Source: Pampus argenteus | Taxonomy: Eukaryota; Chordata; Actinopteri; Scombriformes; Stromateidae | NCBI GenBank assembly: GCA_036937835.1 | Contig: CM072861.1 | Span: 615,001-679,000 of the forward strand | Length of the DNA: 64,000 bases | Reading direction: 5' to 3' | Shown: piece by piece, positions 10,529-20,028 of the stretch | Layout of the letters: each line of letters starts with the position of its first letter | How positions within the stretch are numbered: position 1 is the first letter of the stretch | The notes under the pieces: generated by a model | Told to the model about the DNA's origin: nothing | Database searches by the model: none | The model's input: the letters and a program-made list of their open reading frames with translations, nothing else | Translations under genes and position numbers: made by a program

Positions 10529-11266
10529 TTTTCTGTGCTCTACGCAAACTGCAGAGGACGCTGCTGCCTCTTGTGTGCAGACAGAGCAAAGAGCGAACTT
10601 ATTAGCTGCTTTTTCATTGGTGCCTCTTCAGAGTAAATTAGTTTAACCAAACTTATATATAGACCCCAGTCACATCTATTTTCATGTCAAATAATATAGG
10701 TTACTAGATAAGATTACATATTGTATGTCGCATGTCCATCATAATGTTCTTTACATTCATTAAAATGTCAACATGATTAGAAAATATGTTTTTCTTGTAA
10801 ATGAAAATACTGAAACAACAATCACAAAGCTTTTATCTTTGTAATTACCCCAGGTTGTCCTTTTCATAGGCTCTTTTGTTAAATTACATCATTTCTTAAA
10901 GCAACTAAAATCATTTCCTTCTTTGAGAAAAGAAAAAAACAACAACAAGCTCTGCACGTACCGTATTTTCAGGTAAGGGGAAAGAGAAAATATCTAAGAA
11001 AAAACAGGTATTTTTCTACACATGGCTAGTTGGGGTTAACTGTCAAAGGAACAAATTAAAAGACTAAAACCATCACCTGTTGAATACTTCACAGATACGT
11101 TTCAGAAGAGAACGTTTAAATGTCGTATGTTTTAAGATGCCTTCCAAAGCCTGATATGATCTATACATACGTTATTTACACATGTTGATCAAACGTGAAA
11201 TAAAATACCCACAGAGGAGGAAACAGCGTCCTCTGCAGTTTGCATAGAGCAGTAAAAAAAAAAAAA

Positions 11267-11375
11267 AGCTTACAGCACCTGGTATTCCCAGGCGGTCTCC
11301 CATCCAGGTACTAACCAGGCCCTAACCTGCTTAGCTTCCGAGATCAGGCGCGCTCAGGGTGGTGTGGCCGTAAGC
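11267..11375 (-). pseudogene. 5S rRNA pseudogene, minus class, copy 8 (10 bp deletion)
   Basis: Only 109 nt long. Ten bases are missing around 11347, between GATCAG and GCGCGCTC on the plus strand, which removes most of the 5' side of helix III. Box A, box C, promoter and T-tract remain. It could still be transcribed, but the RNA should not fold as normal 5S. The deletion is not seen in any other unit of the window. Confidence 0.88.
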
Positions 11376-11725
11376 GAAGGAAACAGACACACACAGGGTA
11401 TTTATAGATGCCGTAACGCCACACTCTCTCACATGTGCGGTGATTGTATATGTCGACACTGAATGGAAACACGACACCCTGACAATGACACAAAGTCAGC
11501 CAGTAACAGCTGTAACTGTGCGTTCCTCTCCAGGTCAACCTGTAGACATTATTACTTAATACACAGTCTATATCATTCTTCTTAATGTTGGGGCATTGTA
11601 TGACTGGAATCAGAGGTTCTTGATCCCAAAATACGGTGATGTGTTAACCCTTTATCAATCGGAACAGACGATCGCGATGCTGTTGATCGACATGTATAAA
11701 TACCCTGTGTGTGTCAGTTTCCTTG

Positions 11726-11844
11726 GCTTAAGGCCATACCACCCTGAACGAGCCCGATCTCGTCTGATCTCGCAAGCTAACTAGGGTTGGGCCTGGTTAG
11801 TACTTGCATGGGAGACCGCCTGGGAATACCAGGTGCTGTAAGCC
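11726..11844 (+). rRNA. 5S rRNA gene variant, plus class, copy 8
   Basis: Full-length. A C-to-A change turns GCTTACGG into GCTTAAGG, which weakens one pair in helix I. Confidence 0.88.
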
Positions 11845-12581
11845 TTTTCTGTGCTCTACGCAAACTGCAGAGGACGCTGCTGCCTCTTGTGTGCAGACAG
11901 AGCAAAGAGCGAACTTATCAGCTGCTTTTTCATTGGTGCCTCTTCAGAGTAAATTAGTTTAACCAAACTTATATATAGACCCCAGTCACATCTATTTTCA
12001 TGTCAAATAATATAGGTTACTAGATAAGATTACATATTGTATGTCGCATGTCCATCATAATGTTCTTTACATTCATTAAAATGTCAACATGATTAGAAAA
12101 TATGTTTTTCTTGTAAATGAAAATACTGAAACAACAATCACAAAGCTTTTATCTTTGTAATTACCCCAGGTTGTCCTTTTCATAGGCTCTTTTGTTAAAT
12201 TACATCATTTCTTAAAGCAACTAAAATCATTTCCTTCTTTGAGAAAAGAAAAAAACAACAACAAGCTCTGCACGTACCGTATTTTCAGGTAAGGGGAAAG
12301 AGAAAATATCTAAGAAAAAACAGGTATTTTTCTACACATGGCTAGTTGGGGTTAACTGTCAAAGGAACAAATTAAAAGACTAAAACCATCACCTGTTGAA
12401 TACTTCACAGGTACGTTTCAGAAGAGAACGTTTAAATGTCGTATGTTTTAAGATGCCTTCCAAAGCCTGATATGATCTATACATACGTTATTTACACATG
12501 TTGATCAAACGTGAAATAAAATACCCACAGAGGAGGAAACAGCGTCCTCTGCAGTTTGCATAGAGCAGTAAAAAAAAAAAA

Positions 12582-12700
12582 AGCTTACAGCACCTGGTAT
12601 TCCCAGGCGGTCTCCCATCCAGGTACTAACCAGGCCCTAACCTGCTTAGCTTCCGAGATCAGACGAGATCGGGCGCGCTCAGGGTGGTGTGGCCGTAAGC
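12582..12700 (-). rRNA. 5S rRNA gene, minus class, copy 9
   Basis: Full-length and identical to minus copy 1. Confidence 0.95.
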
Positions 12701-13050
12701 GTAGGAAACAGACACACACAGGGTATTTATAGATGCCGTAACGCCACACTCTCTCACATGTGCGGTGATTGTATATGTCGACACTGAATGGAAACACGAC
12801 ACCCTGACAATGACACAAAGTCAGCCAGTAACAGCTGTAACTGTGCGTTCCTCTCCAGGTCAACCTGTAGACATTATTACTTAATACACAGTCTATATCA
12901 TTCTTCTTAATGTTGGGGCATTGTATGACTGGAATCAGAGGTTCTTGATCCCAAAATACGGTGATGTGTTAACCCTTTATCAATCGGAACAGACGATCGC
13001 GATGCTGTTGATCGACATGTATAAATACCCTGTGTGTGTCAGTTTCCTTG

Positions 13051-13169
13051 GCTTACGGCCATACCACCCTGAACGAGCCCGATCTCGTCTGATCTCGCAA
13101 GCTAACTAGGGTTGGGCCTGGTTAGTACTTGCATGGGAGACCGCCTGGGAATACCAGGTGCTGTAAGCC
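13051..13169 (+). rRNA. 5S rRNA gene variant, plus class, copy 9
   Basis: Full-length plus-class consensus. Confidence 0.9.
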
Positions 13170-13905
13170 TTTTCTGTGCTCTACGCAAACTGCAGAGGAC
13201 GCTGCTGCCTCTTGTGTGCAGACAGAGCAAAGAGCGAACTTATTAGCTGCTTTTTCATTGGTGCCTCTTCAGAGTAAATTAGTTTAACCAAACTTATATA
13301 TAGACCCCAGTCACATCTATTTTCATGTCAAATAATATAGGTTACTAGATAAGATTACATATTGTATGTCGCATGTCCATCATAATGTTCTTTACATTCA
13401 TTAAAATGTCAACATGATTAGAAAATATGTTTTTCTTGTAAATGAAAATACTGAAACAACAATCACAAAGCTTTTATCTTTGTAATTACCCCAGGTTGTC
13501 CTTTTCATAGGCTCTTTTGTTAAATTACATCATTTCTTAAAGCAACTAAAATCATTTCCTTCTTTGAGAAAAGAAAAAAACAACAACAAGCTCTGCACGT
13601 ACCGTATTTTCAGGTAAGGGGAAAGAGAAAATATCTAAGAAAAAACTGGTATTTTTCTACACATGGCTAGTTGGGGTTAACTGTCAAAGGAACAAATTAA
13701 AAGACTAAAACCATCACCTGTTGAATACTTCACAGGTACGTTTCAGAAGAGAACGTTTAAATGTCGTATGTTTTAAGATGCCTTCCAAAGCCTGATATGA
13801 TCTATACATACGTTATTTACACATGTTGATCAAACGTGAAATAAAATACCCACAGAGGAGGAAACAGCGTCCTCTGCAGTTTGCATAGAGCAGTAAAAAA
13901 AAAAA

Positions 13906-14024
13906 AGCTTACAGCACCTGGTATTCCCAGGCGGTCTCCCATCCAGGTACTAACCACGCCCTAACCTGCTTAGCTTCCGAGATCAGACGAGATCGGGCGC
14001 GCTCAGGGTGGTGTGGCCGTAAGC
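13906..14024 (-). rRNA. 5S rRNA gene, minus class, copy 10
   Basis: Full-length. One change at 13957 (GGGCCTGG becomes GGGCGTGG in sense) lies just before box C and is shared with copies 11 and 13. Confidence 0.93.
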
Positions 14025-14374
14025 GAAGGAAACAGACACACACAGGGTATTTATAGATGCCGTAACGCCACACTCTCTCACATGTGCGGTGATTGTATAT
14101 GTCGACACTGAATGGAAACACGACACCCTGACGATGACACAAAGTCAGCCAGTAACAGCTGTAACTGTGCGTTCCTCTCCAGGTCAACCTGTAGACATTA
14201 TTACTTAATACACAGTCTATATCATTCTTCTTAATGTTGGGGCATTGTATGACTGGAATCAGAGGTTCTTGATCCCAAAATACGGTGATGTGTTAACCCT
14301 TTATCAATCGGAACAGACGATCGCGATGCTGTTGATCGACATGTATAAATACCCTGTGTGTGTCAGTTTCCTTG

Positions 14375-14493
14375 GCTTACGGCCATACCACCCTGAACGA
14401 ACCCGATCTCGTCTGATCTCGCAAGATAACTAGGGTTGGGCCTAGTTAGTACTTGCATGGGAGACCGCCTGGGAATACCAGGTGCTGTAGGCC
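14375..14493 (+). rRNA. 5S rRNA gene variant, plus class, copy 10
   Basis: Full-length but more diverged than its neighbours. It reads GAACGAACCCG, CAAGATAAC (box A), CCTAGTTAG (start of box C) and GCTGTAGGCC at the 3' end, which alters helix I. It is probably not functional. Confidence 0.82.
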
Positions 14494-15230
14494 TTTTCTG
14501 TGCTCTACGCAAACTGCAGAGGACGCTGATGCCTCTTGTGTGCAGACAGAGCAAAGAGCGAACTTATTAGCTGCTTTTTCATTGGTGCCTCTTCAGAGTA
14601 AATTAGTTTAACCAAACTTATATATAGACCCCAGTCACATCTATTTTCATGTCAAATAATATAGGTTACTAGATAAGATTACATATTGTATGTCGCATGT
14701 CCATCATAATGTTCTTTACATTCATTAAAATGTCAACATGATTAGAAAATATGTTTTTCTTGTAAATGAAAATACTGAAACAACAATCACAAAGCTTTTA
14801 TCTTTGTAATTACCCCAGGTTGTCCTTTTCATAGGCTCTTTTGTTAAATTACATCATTTCTTAAAGCAACTAAAATCATTTTCTTCTTTGAGAAAAGAAA
14901 AAAATAACAACAAGCTCTGCACGTACCGTATTTTCAGGTAAGGGGAGAGAGAAAATATCTAATAAAAAACAGGTATTTTTCTACACATGGCTAGTTGGGG
15001 TTAACTGTCAAAGGAACAAATTAAAAGACTAAAACCATCACCTGTTGAATACTTCACAGGTACGTTTCAGAAGAGAACGTTTAAATGTCGTATGTTTTAA
15101 GATGCCTTCCAGAGCCTGATATGATCTATACATACGTTATTTACACATGTTGATCAAACGTGAAATAAAATACCCACAGAGGAGGAAACAGCGTCCTCTG
15201 CAGTTTGCATAGAGCAGTAAAAAAAAAAAA

Positions 15231-15349
15231 AGCTTACAGCACCTGGTATTCCCAGGCGGTCTCCCATCCAGGTACTAACCACGCCCTAACCTGCTTAGCT
15301 TCCGAGATCAGACGAGACCGGGCGCGCTCAGGGTGGTGTGGCCGTAAGC
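15231..15349 (-). rRNA. 5S rRNA gene, minus class, copy 11
   Basis: Full-length, with the copy 10 change (15282) and a further substitution at 15318 in the helix III region. Confidence 0.92.
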
Positions 15350-15699
15350 AAAGCAAACAGACACACACAGGGTATTTATAGATGCCGTAACGCCACACTC
15401 TCTCACATGTGCGGTGATTGTATATGTCGACACTGAATGGAAACACGACACCCTGACGATGACACAAAGTCAGCCAGTAACAGCTGTAACTGTGCGTTCC
15501 TCTCCAGGTCAACCTGTAGACATTATTACTTAATACACAGTCTATATCATTCTTCTTAATGTTGGGGCATTGTATGACTGGAATCAGAGGTTCTTGATCC
15601 CAAAATACGGTGATGTGTTAACCCTTTATCAATCGGAACAGACGATCGCGATGCTGTTGATCGACATGTATAAATACCCTGTGTGTGTCAGTTTCCTTG

Positions 15700-15818
15700 G
15701 CTTACGGCCATACCACCCTGAACGAGCCCGATCTCGTCTGATCTCCCAAGCTAACTAGGGTTGGGCCTGGTTAGTACTTGCATGTGAGACCGCCTGGGAA
15801 TACCAGGTGCTATAGGCC
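15700..15818 (+). rRNA. 5S rRNA gene variant, plus class, copy 11
   Basis: Full-length. Private changes are CTCCCAAG, CATGTGAGACC in box C, and GCTATAGGC at the 3' end. Together with copy 10 it marks a locally degenerating stretch of plus genes. Confidence 0.82.
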
Positions 15819-16555
15819 TTTTCTGTGCTCTACGCAAACTGCAGAGGACACTGCTGCCTCTTGTGTGCAGACAGAGCAAAGAGCGAACTTATTAGCTGCT
15901 TTTTCATTGGTGCCTCTTCAGAGTAAATTAGTTTACCAAACTTATATATAGACCCCAGTCACATCTATTTTCATGTCAAATAATATAGGTTACTAGATAA
16001 GATTACATATTGTATGTCGCATGTCCATCATAATGTTCTTTACATTCATTAAAATGTCAACATGATTAGAAAATATGTTTTTCTTGTAAATGAAAATACT
16101 GAAACAACAATCACAAAGCTTTTATCTTTGTAATTACCCCAGGTTGTCCTTTTCATAGGCTCTTTTGTTAAATTACATCATTTCTTAAAGCAACTAAAAT
16201 CATTTTCTTCTTTGAAAAAAGAAAAAAACAACAACAAGCTCTGCACGTACCGTATTTTCAGGTAAGGGGAAAGAGAAAATATCTAAGAAAAAACAGGTAT
16301 TTTTCTACACATGGCTAGTTGGGGTTAACTGTCAAAGGAACAAATTAAAAGACTAAAACCATCACCTGTTGAATACTTCACAGGTACGTTTCAGAAGAGA
16401 ACGTTTAAATGTCGTATGTTTTAAGATGCCTTCCAAAGCCTGATATGATCTATACATACGTTATTTACACATGTTGATCAAACGTGAAATAAAATACCCA
16501 CAGAGGAGGAAACAGCGTCCTCTGCAGTTTGCATAGAGCAGTAAAAAAAAAAAAA

Positions 16556-16674
16556 AGCTTACAGCACCTGGTATTCCCAGGCGGTCTCCCATCCAAGTAC
16601 TAACCAGGCCCTAACCTGCTTAGCTTCCGAGATCAGCCGAGATCTGGCGCGCTCAGGGTGGTGTGGCCGTAAGC
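16556..16674 (-). rRNA. 5S rRNA gene, minus class, copy 12
   Basis: Full-length with standard box C. Two substitutions (16637 and 16645) fall in the helix III region. Confidence 0.92.
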
Positions 16675-17024
16675 GAAGGAAACAGACACACACAGGGTAT
16701 TTATAGATGCCGTAACGCCACACTCTCTCACATGTGCGGTGATTGTATATGTCGACACTGAATGGAAACACGACACCCTGACGATGACACAAAGTCAGCC
16801 AGTAACAGCTGTAACTGTGCGTTCCTCTCCAGGTCAACCTGTAGACATTATTACTTAATACACAGTCTATATCATTCTTCTTAATGTTGGGGGATTGTAT
16901 GACTGGAATCAGAGGTTCTTGATCCCAAAATACGGTGATGTGTTAACCCTTTATCAATCGGAACAGACGATCGCGATGCTGTTGATCGACATGTATAAAT
17001 ACCCTGTGTGTGTCAGTTTCCTTG

Positions 17025-17143
17025 GCTTATGGCCATACCACCCTGAACGAGCCCGATCTCGTCTGATCTCGCAAGCTAACTAGGGTTGGGCCTGGTTAGT
17101 ACTTGCATGGGAGACCGCCTGGGAATACCAGGTGCTGTAAGCC
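17025..17143 (+). rRNA. 5S rRNA gene variant, plus class, copy 12
   Basis: Full-length. It has one change, GCTTATGG in helix I. It is the last 5S gene before the retrotransposon, which starts 133 bp downstream. Confidence 0.89.
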
Positions 17144-17408
17144 TTTTCTGTGCTCTACGCAAACTGCAGAGGACCCTGCTGCCTCTTGTGTGCAGACAGA
17201 GCAAAGAGCGAACTTATTAGCTGCTTTTTCATTGGTGCCTCTTCAGAGTAAATTAGTTTAACCAAACTTATATATATGTAACAGTGTTAATAAATACTTT
17301 TATTTTGTTCAATTATGTTAAACTGGGAACACAGCCATGGCTATTCTTATTTTATTTTGTTATTTTTGTCATGCGCTTTTATTCTGAAGTTGCAGTGTTG
17401 CAGTGTGG

Positions 17409-17735
17409 GTAATTCAGTACGGAGAAGCTCGCGCTGCAGGTAACATGGACTCCTGTTTACTGAGACGCACATTAAATCATTAAAATGATCTATACCTGTT
17501 AAAGACACTTTTCAGTTGCTAAACATGCACTCAGTGGTCATATCTGATCTTAAGCACCACTCAGTTTTGTATTGTAGTGCAAGTTAATGTTTGTTTAAAT
17601 AAGTAAAAAACGATTAGCATGTTAGCTGTTAGCTGAGGCCTGCGTCTAATATAAGGGCGTGCTGTCTCTAAACAGGTGGACCGTATAAAATACTGACTCA
17701 GAGCTGTGGTTGTGTCCCAACATTTATGTTTACAG
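17409..17735 (+). repeat. Intron-bearing copy of an LTR internal duplication
   Basis: Segment A (17409-17439) and segment B (17676-17735) are separated by 236 bp. These start GTAACA after CAG and end CTCTAAACAG, so they have GT...AG borders and a CTAAT branch-like site about 25-30 bp before the end. B is followed by GTATGT, another good donor. At 18065-18155 the same A and B are joined directly. Confidence 0.7.
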
Positions 17736-18064
17736 GTATGTGTGTGTATATTATGTGTACTTTTATGGGCTTATTTTGTGTCCAGAATGCCTTTGTAAAT
17801 ATTTATTTATATAGTTTACCTGCCGTTTTGCATTGATATTAGCAGGGCGGCATCAAAGCCTGTTATTCATTCTGTTTTACTGCACTTTATATATGAAATA
17901 GGAGCTTTAGAGTGGAAATGTTTGTTCAGCATTTATGTAACTTTTTGCAATATGATGTTTGATTGAGTAATATTGAATCGATGTATTTTATAAGAGATGT
18001 ATTTTATTTCTATTTGAATTTCAGTTAGACCATTGATAAAAAATATCCACTATACGATCAATGA

Positions 18065-18155
18065 GTAATTCAGTTCGGAGAAGCTCGCGCTGCAGGTGGA
18101 CCGTATAAAATACTGACTCAGAGCTGTGGTTGTGTCCCAACATTTATGTTTACAG
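18065..18155 (+). repeat. Joined (spliced-like) copy of the LTR internal duplication
   Basis: A' (18065-18095) differs from A by one base. B' (18096-18155) is identical to B over 60 bp. The join falls exactly where GT...AG splicing of 17440-17675 would place it. B' carries the TATA box nearest the poly(A) signal and so may be the main promoter. An alternative is that the 236 bp are an insertion flanked by CAGGT. Confidence 0.7.
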
Positions 18156-18158
18156 CTG

Positions 18159-18164
18159 AATAAA
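18159..18164 (+). promoter_or_regulatory. LTR polyadenylation signal AATAAA
   Basis: AATAAA lies about 50 bp downstream of the second TATA box. The matching signal in the 3' LTR (26062-26067) would end the genomic transcript. Confidence 0.6.
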
Positions 18165-18244
18165 CTACATCCTACTGCTCCACATCTGCATCCTCGTGAG
18201 TCCTTGGTGAAATAGCAGGCAGGACAGAACAGGAGAGGTCACAT

Positions 18245-18260
18245 TGGTGCCGTGACTCGA
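18245..18260 (+). other. Primer-binding site
   Basis: TGGTGCCGTGACTCGA follows the 5' LTR after one base. It starts with the TGG that pairs with the CCA end of a tRNA. I could not assign the tRNA with confidence. Confidence 0.7.
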
Positions 18261-18489
18261 GACTCTTCTGTTGAGCTGTGGATGCTACAGAGCGATCCGG
18301 GGACTGTTCTACTGCTGCTGTTCGTTTACGGTGGATGAAGTCAGGTGGATGTGTTGCTTGATTCAGTACTAGTGGTCAGATTGAGGATTCCTTTTTTTTT
18401 ATTTTAATTAGTCAGTCGCTCTAGCAAACCTTTTATGGTTTCATTTTCCATTTATTTTGTGCATTTTTGTCCTGTTCAGTTATTTGTTT
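18261..18489 (+). other. Retrotransposon leader
   Basis: Untranslated leader between the primer-binding site and the gag start, with a T-rich stretch near 18390. No gene is seen. Confidence 0.6.
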
Positions 18490-20028
18490 ATGATGAGTGA
18501 TTCTAATGGGAAATCTTTTGTAACTCCTTTTGGGGTTGGCGGAGGTAGAGGTTTTAGACCTCCTGTGACCTTACAGTTTAACAGTCCAGTTCAGGGGGGT
18601 GGTGTTGTGATGTCGGGTAATCAGAGTACACCAGGGGCCCCTTTTCTCAATATAGATGTTGCCACTTCCCCCAGCCAACACACGGGTCCCCCCACCCAAG
18701 TCAACCAGAACGTAGGTTCTCTCACTCAAGCCAACCAGTACACAGGTTCCTTAGCCCAGACACACACAGGTTCCCCTGCCCCCGCTACACAAGGCACATA
18801 TTCCCCTACCCCTGAGGTTATTGCTGCTAGTATTGTGAGTCAGATGGGTGATGTATTGATTCAGCAGGTCAGTCAGCGAGTAGCACAGGACATTATTTCT
18901 CACCTCAGCCCCTCTGTCAATACCCCTTTACAAAATGCTGCCCCTTCATATGCCCATGGCGATGTTCTTTTCAGTACCCCCTTACAAAGTTCCATCCCTT
19001 CACCTAACCATGCCAATGTGTCTGCCACAAATGCACTTGATGTCTCCCATTTACAATATGTGCCCCATCGTAAGCTGAAAGAGCCCCCTTGCTTCAGAGG
19101 AGACAGCTCGGACCCCGTCTCCATACGCGAATGGGAGGAGATCATGAGAACTTTCATTAAGAGGGGGAACTTGAAACCTGAGGAACAGGCAGAGGAGATC
19201 CTCGTTCACCTCAGAGGCAAAGCCAGGGACGTCGTCAGGTTTGGGATCAGGAACAGTGATATTGACATCAACCGCAACCCTGATGCCATTTATGGCCTTC
19301 TACGGAAGCACTTTGCCACTGCTCAGTGCTCACCACTTCCATTAGGTGACTTCTACACCACTGTTCCTGCCAAAGGTGAGGATGCATTTGACTACTGGCT
19401 CAGGCTGAACTGTGCTGTTGACCTGGCCGCTGAGCGTTTGAAGGAGCAAGGAAAGATATTGGACAGCCCTAGCACTGAAGTGACTCGAATGTTCATAAAG
19501 AACTGCCCCTCAAGCGAGCTTGCCATGACCTTCAGGTCAAAAACAATAGACAAGTGGACGGCTCATGAAGTTCAGGATATTTTGAGTGAGTATCATTCTG
19601 AGCGAGTGTCGAGAGTGAGCACGGCTCCTAAGGACCTGGTGTTAGTGAATGCTCTTGCTGCTGTTCCTCCACCTACACTCCATACTGAGGTGCAGAGCCC
19701 ACAGCAGCCGCAACCCACTGACCCTGATGCACTGAACCGTCTTATTAACATGCTGGAGAAGGTGCTCATGCAGAGACCCGTCCCAAGTTCATCTAGACCC
19801 AATCTAAGTTCCACAAGACAGTCAGGCCAACGGCTACCCAAGATTGGAGGACTGCATGATATGCCTTGTTCTGTTTGTCACGACGCTGCCCATACTGCAT
19901 TTGCCCATTGTCGTGACAAAAAGCTTTGCTTCCAGTGTCATTCACCAGACCACTCCAGACGTGATTGCCCTGGCAGCAAGTTACCAGCATCCCTCCAGCG
20001 GTCGGAAAACGAACAGATCCGCACTTAG
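18490..20028 (+). CDS. gag: Gag polyprotein
   Basis: 512 residues from the first in-frame ATG. The second ATG at 18493 has A at -3 and may be preferred. Gag forms the particle that packages element RNA. The N-terminal third is low-complexity (Gly, Pro, Gln, Thr, Ser, with NQYTGS-like repeats). The middle part, about residues 200-380, resembles the Ty3-type capsid region. Two zinc knuckles follow: an atypical one at about 460-474 (CSVCHDAAHTAFAHC) and a standard CCHC at 480-493 (CFQCHSPDHSRRDC). The open frame extends upstream of the ATG without another ATG. Its last 64 bp overlap the pol frame, which lies at -1. Confidence 0.88.
   Translation: MMSDSNGKSFVTPFGVGGGRGFRPPVTLQFNSPVQGGGVVMSGNQSTPGAPFLNIDVATSPSQHTGPPTQVNQNVGSLTQANQYTGSLAQTHTGSPAPATQGTYSPTPEVIAASIVSQMGDVLIQQVSQRVAQDIISHLSPSVNTPLQNAAPSYAHGDVLFSTPLQSSIPSPNHANVSATNALDVSHLQYVPHRKLKEPPCFRGDSSDPVSIREWEEIMRTFIKRGNLKPEEQAEEILVHLRGKARDVVRFGIRNSDIDINRNPDAIYGLLRKHFATAQCSPLPLGDFYTTVPAKGEDAFDYWLRLNCAVDLAAERLKEQGKILDSPSTEVTRMFIKNCPSSELAMTFRSKTIDKWTAHEVQDILSEYHSERVSRVSTAPKDLVLVNALAAVPPPTLHTEVQSPQQPQPTDPDALNRLINMLEKVLMQRPVPSSSRPNLSSTRQSGQRLPKIGGLHDMPCSVCHDAAHTAFAHCRDKKLCFQCHSPDHSRRDCPGSKLPASLQRSENEQIRT

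Larger units (their letters stand above)
1..17276. repeat. 5S rDNA tandem array, left block (12 units)
   Basis: Tandem units begin at 1, 1326, 2652, 3977, 5301, 7458, 9621, 10946, 12262, 13587, 14911 and 16235. The period is 1324-1326 bp, except units 5 and 6 (about 2160 bp, each with an 0.83 kb hAT insertion) and unit 8 (1316 bp, with a deletion in its minus gene). Each unit reads: spacer, minus-strand 5S gene, about 350 bp between divergent promoters, plus-strand 5S gene, spacer. Units are nearly identical, which indicates recent homogenisation. The twelfth unit is cut in its spacer by the LTR retrotransposon. Confidence 0.96.
17277..18243 (+). repeat. 5' LTR
   Basis: 967 bp, beginning TGTAACAG and ending GGTCACA. 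It holds two candidate TATA boxes (17684-17691 and 18104-18111) within a duplicated segment and one AATAAA at 18159-18164. U3 is therefore long and R/U5 short. I find about two differences from the 3' LTR, near 17400 and near 18213. Confidence 0.95.
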
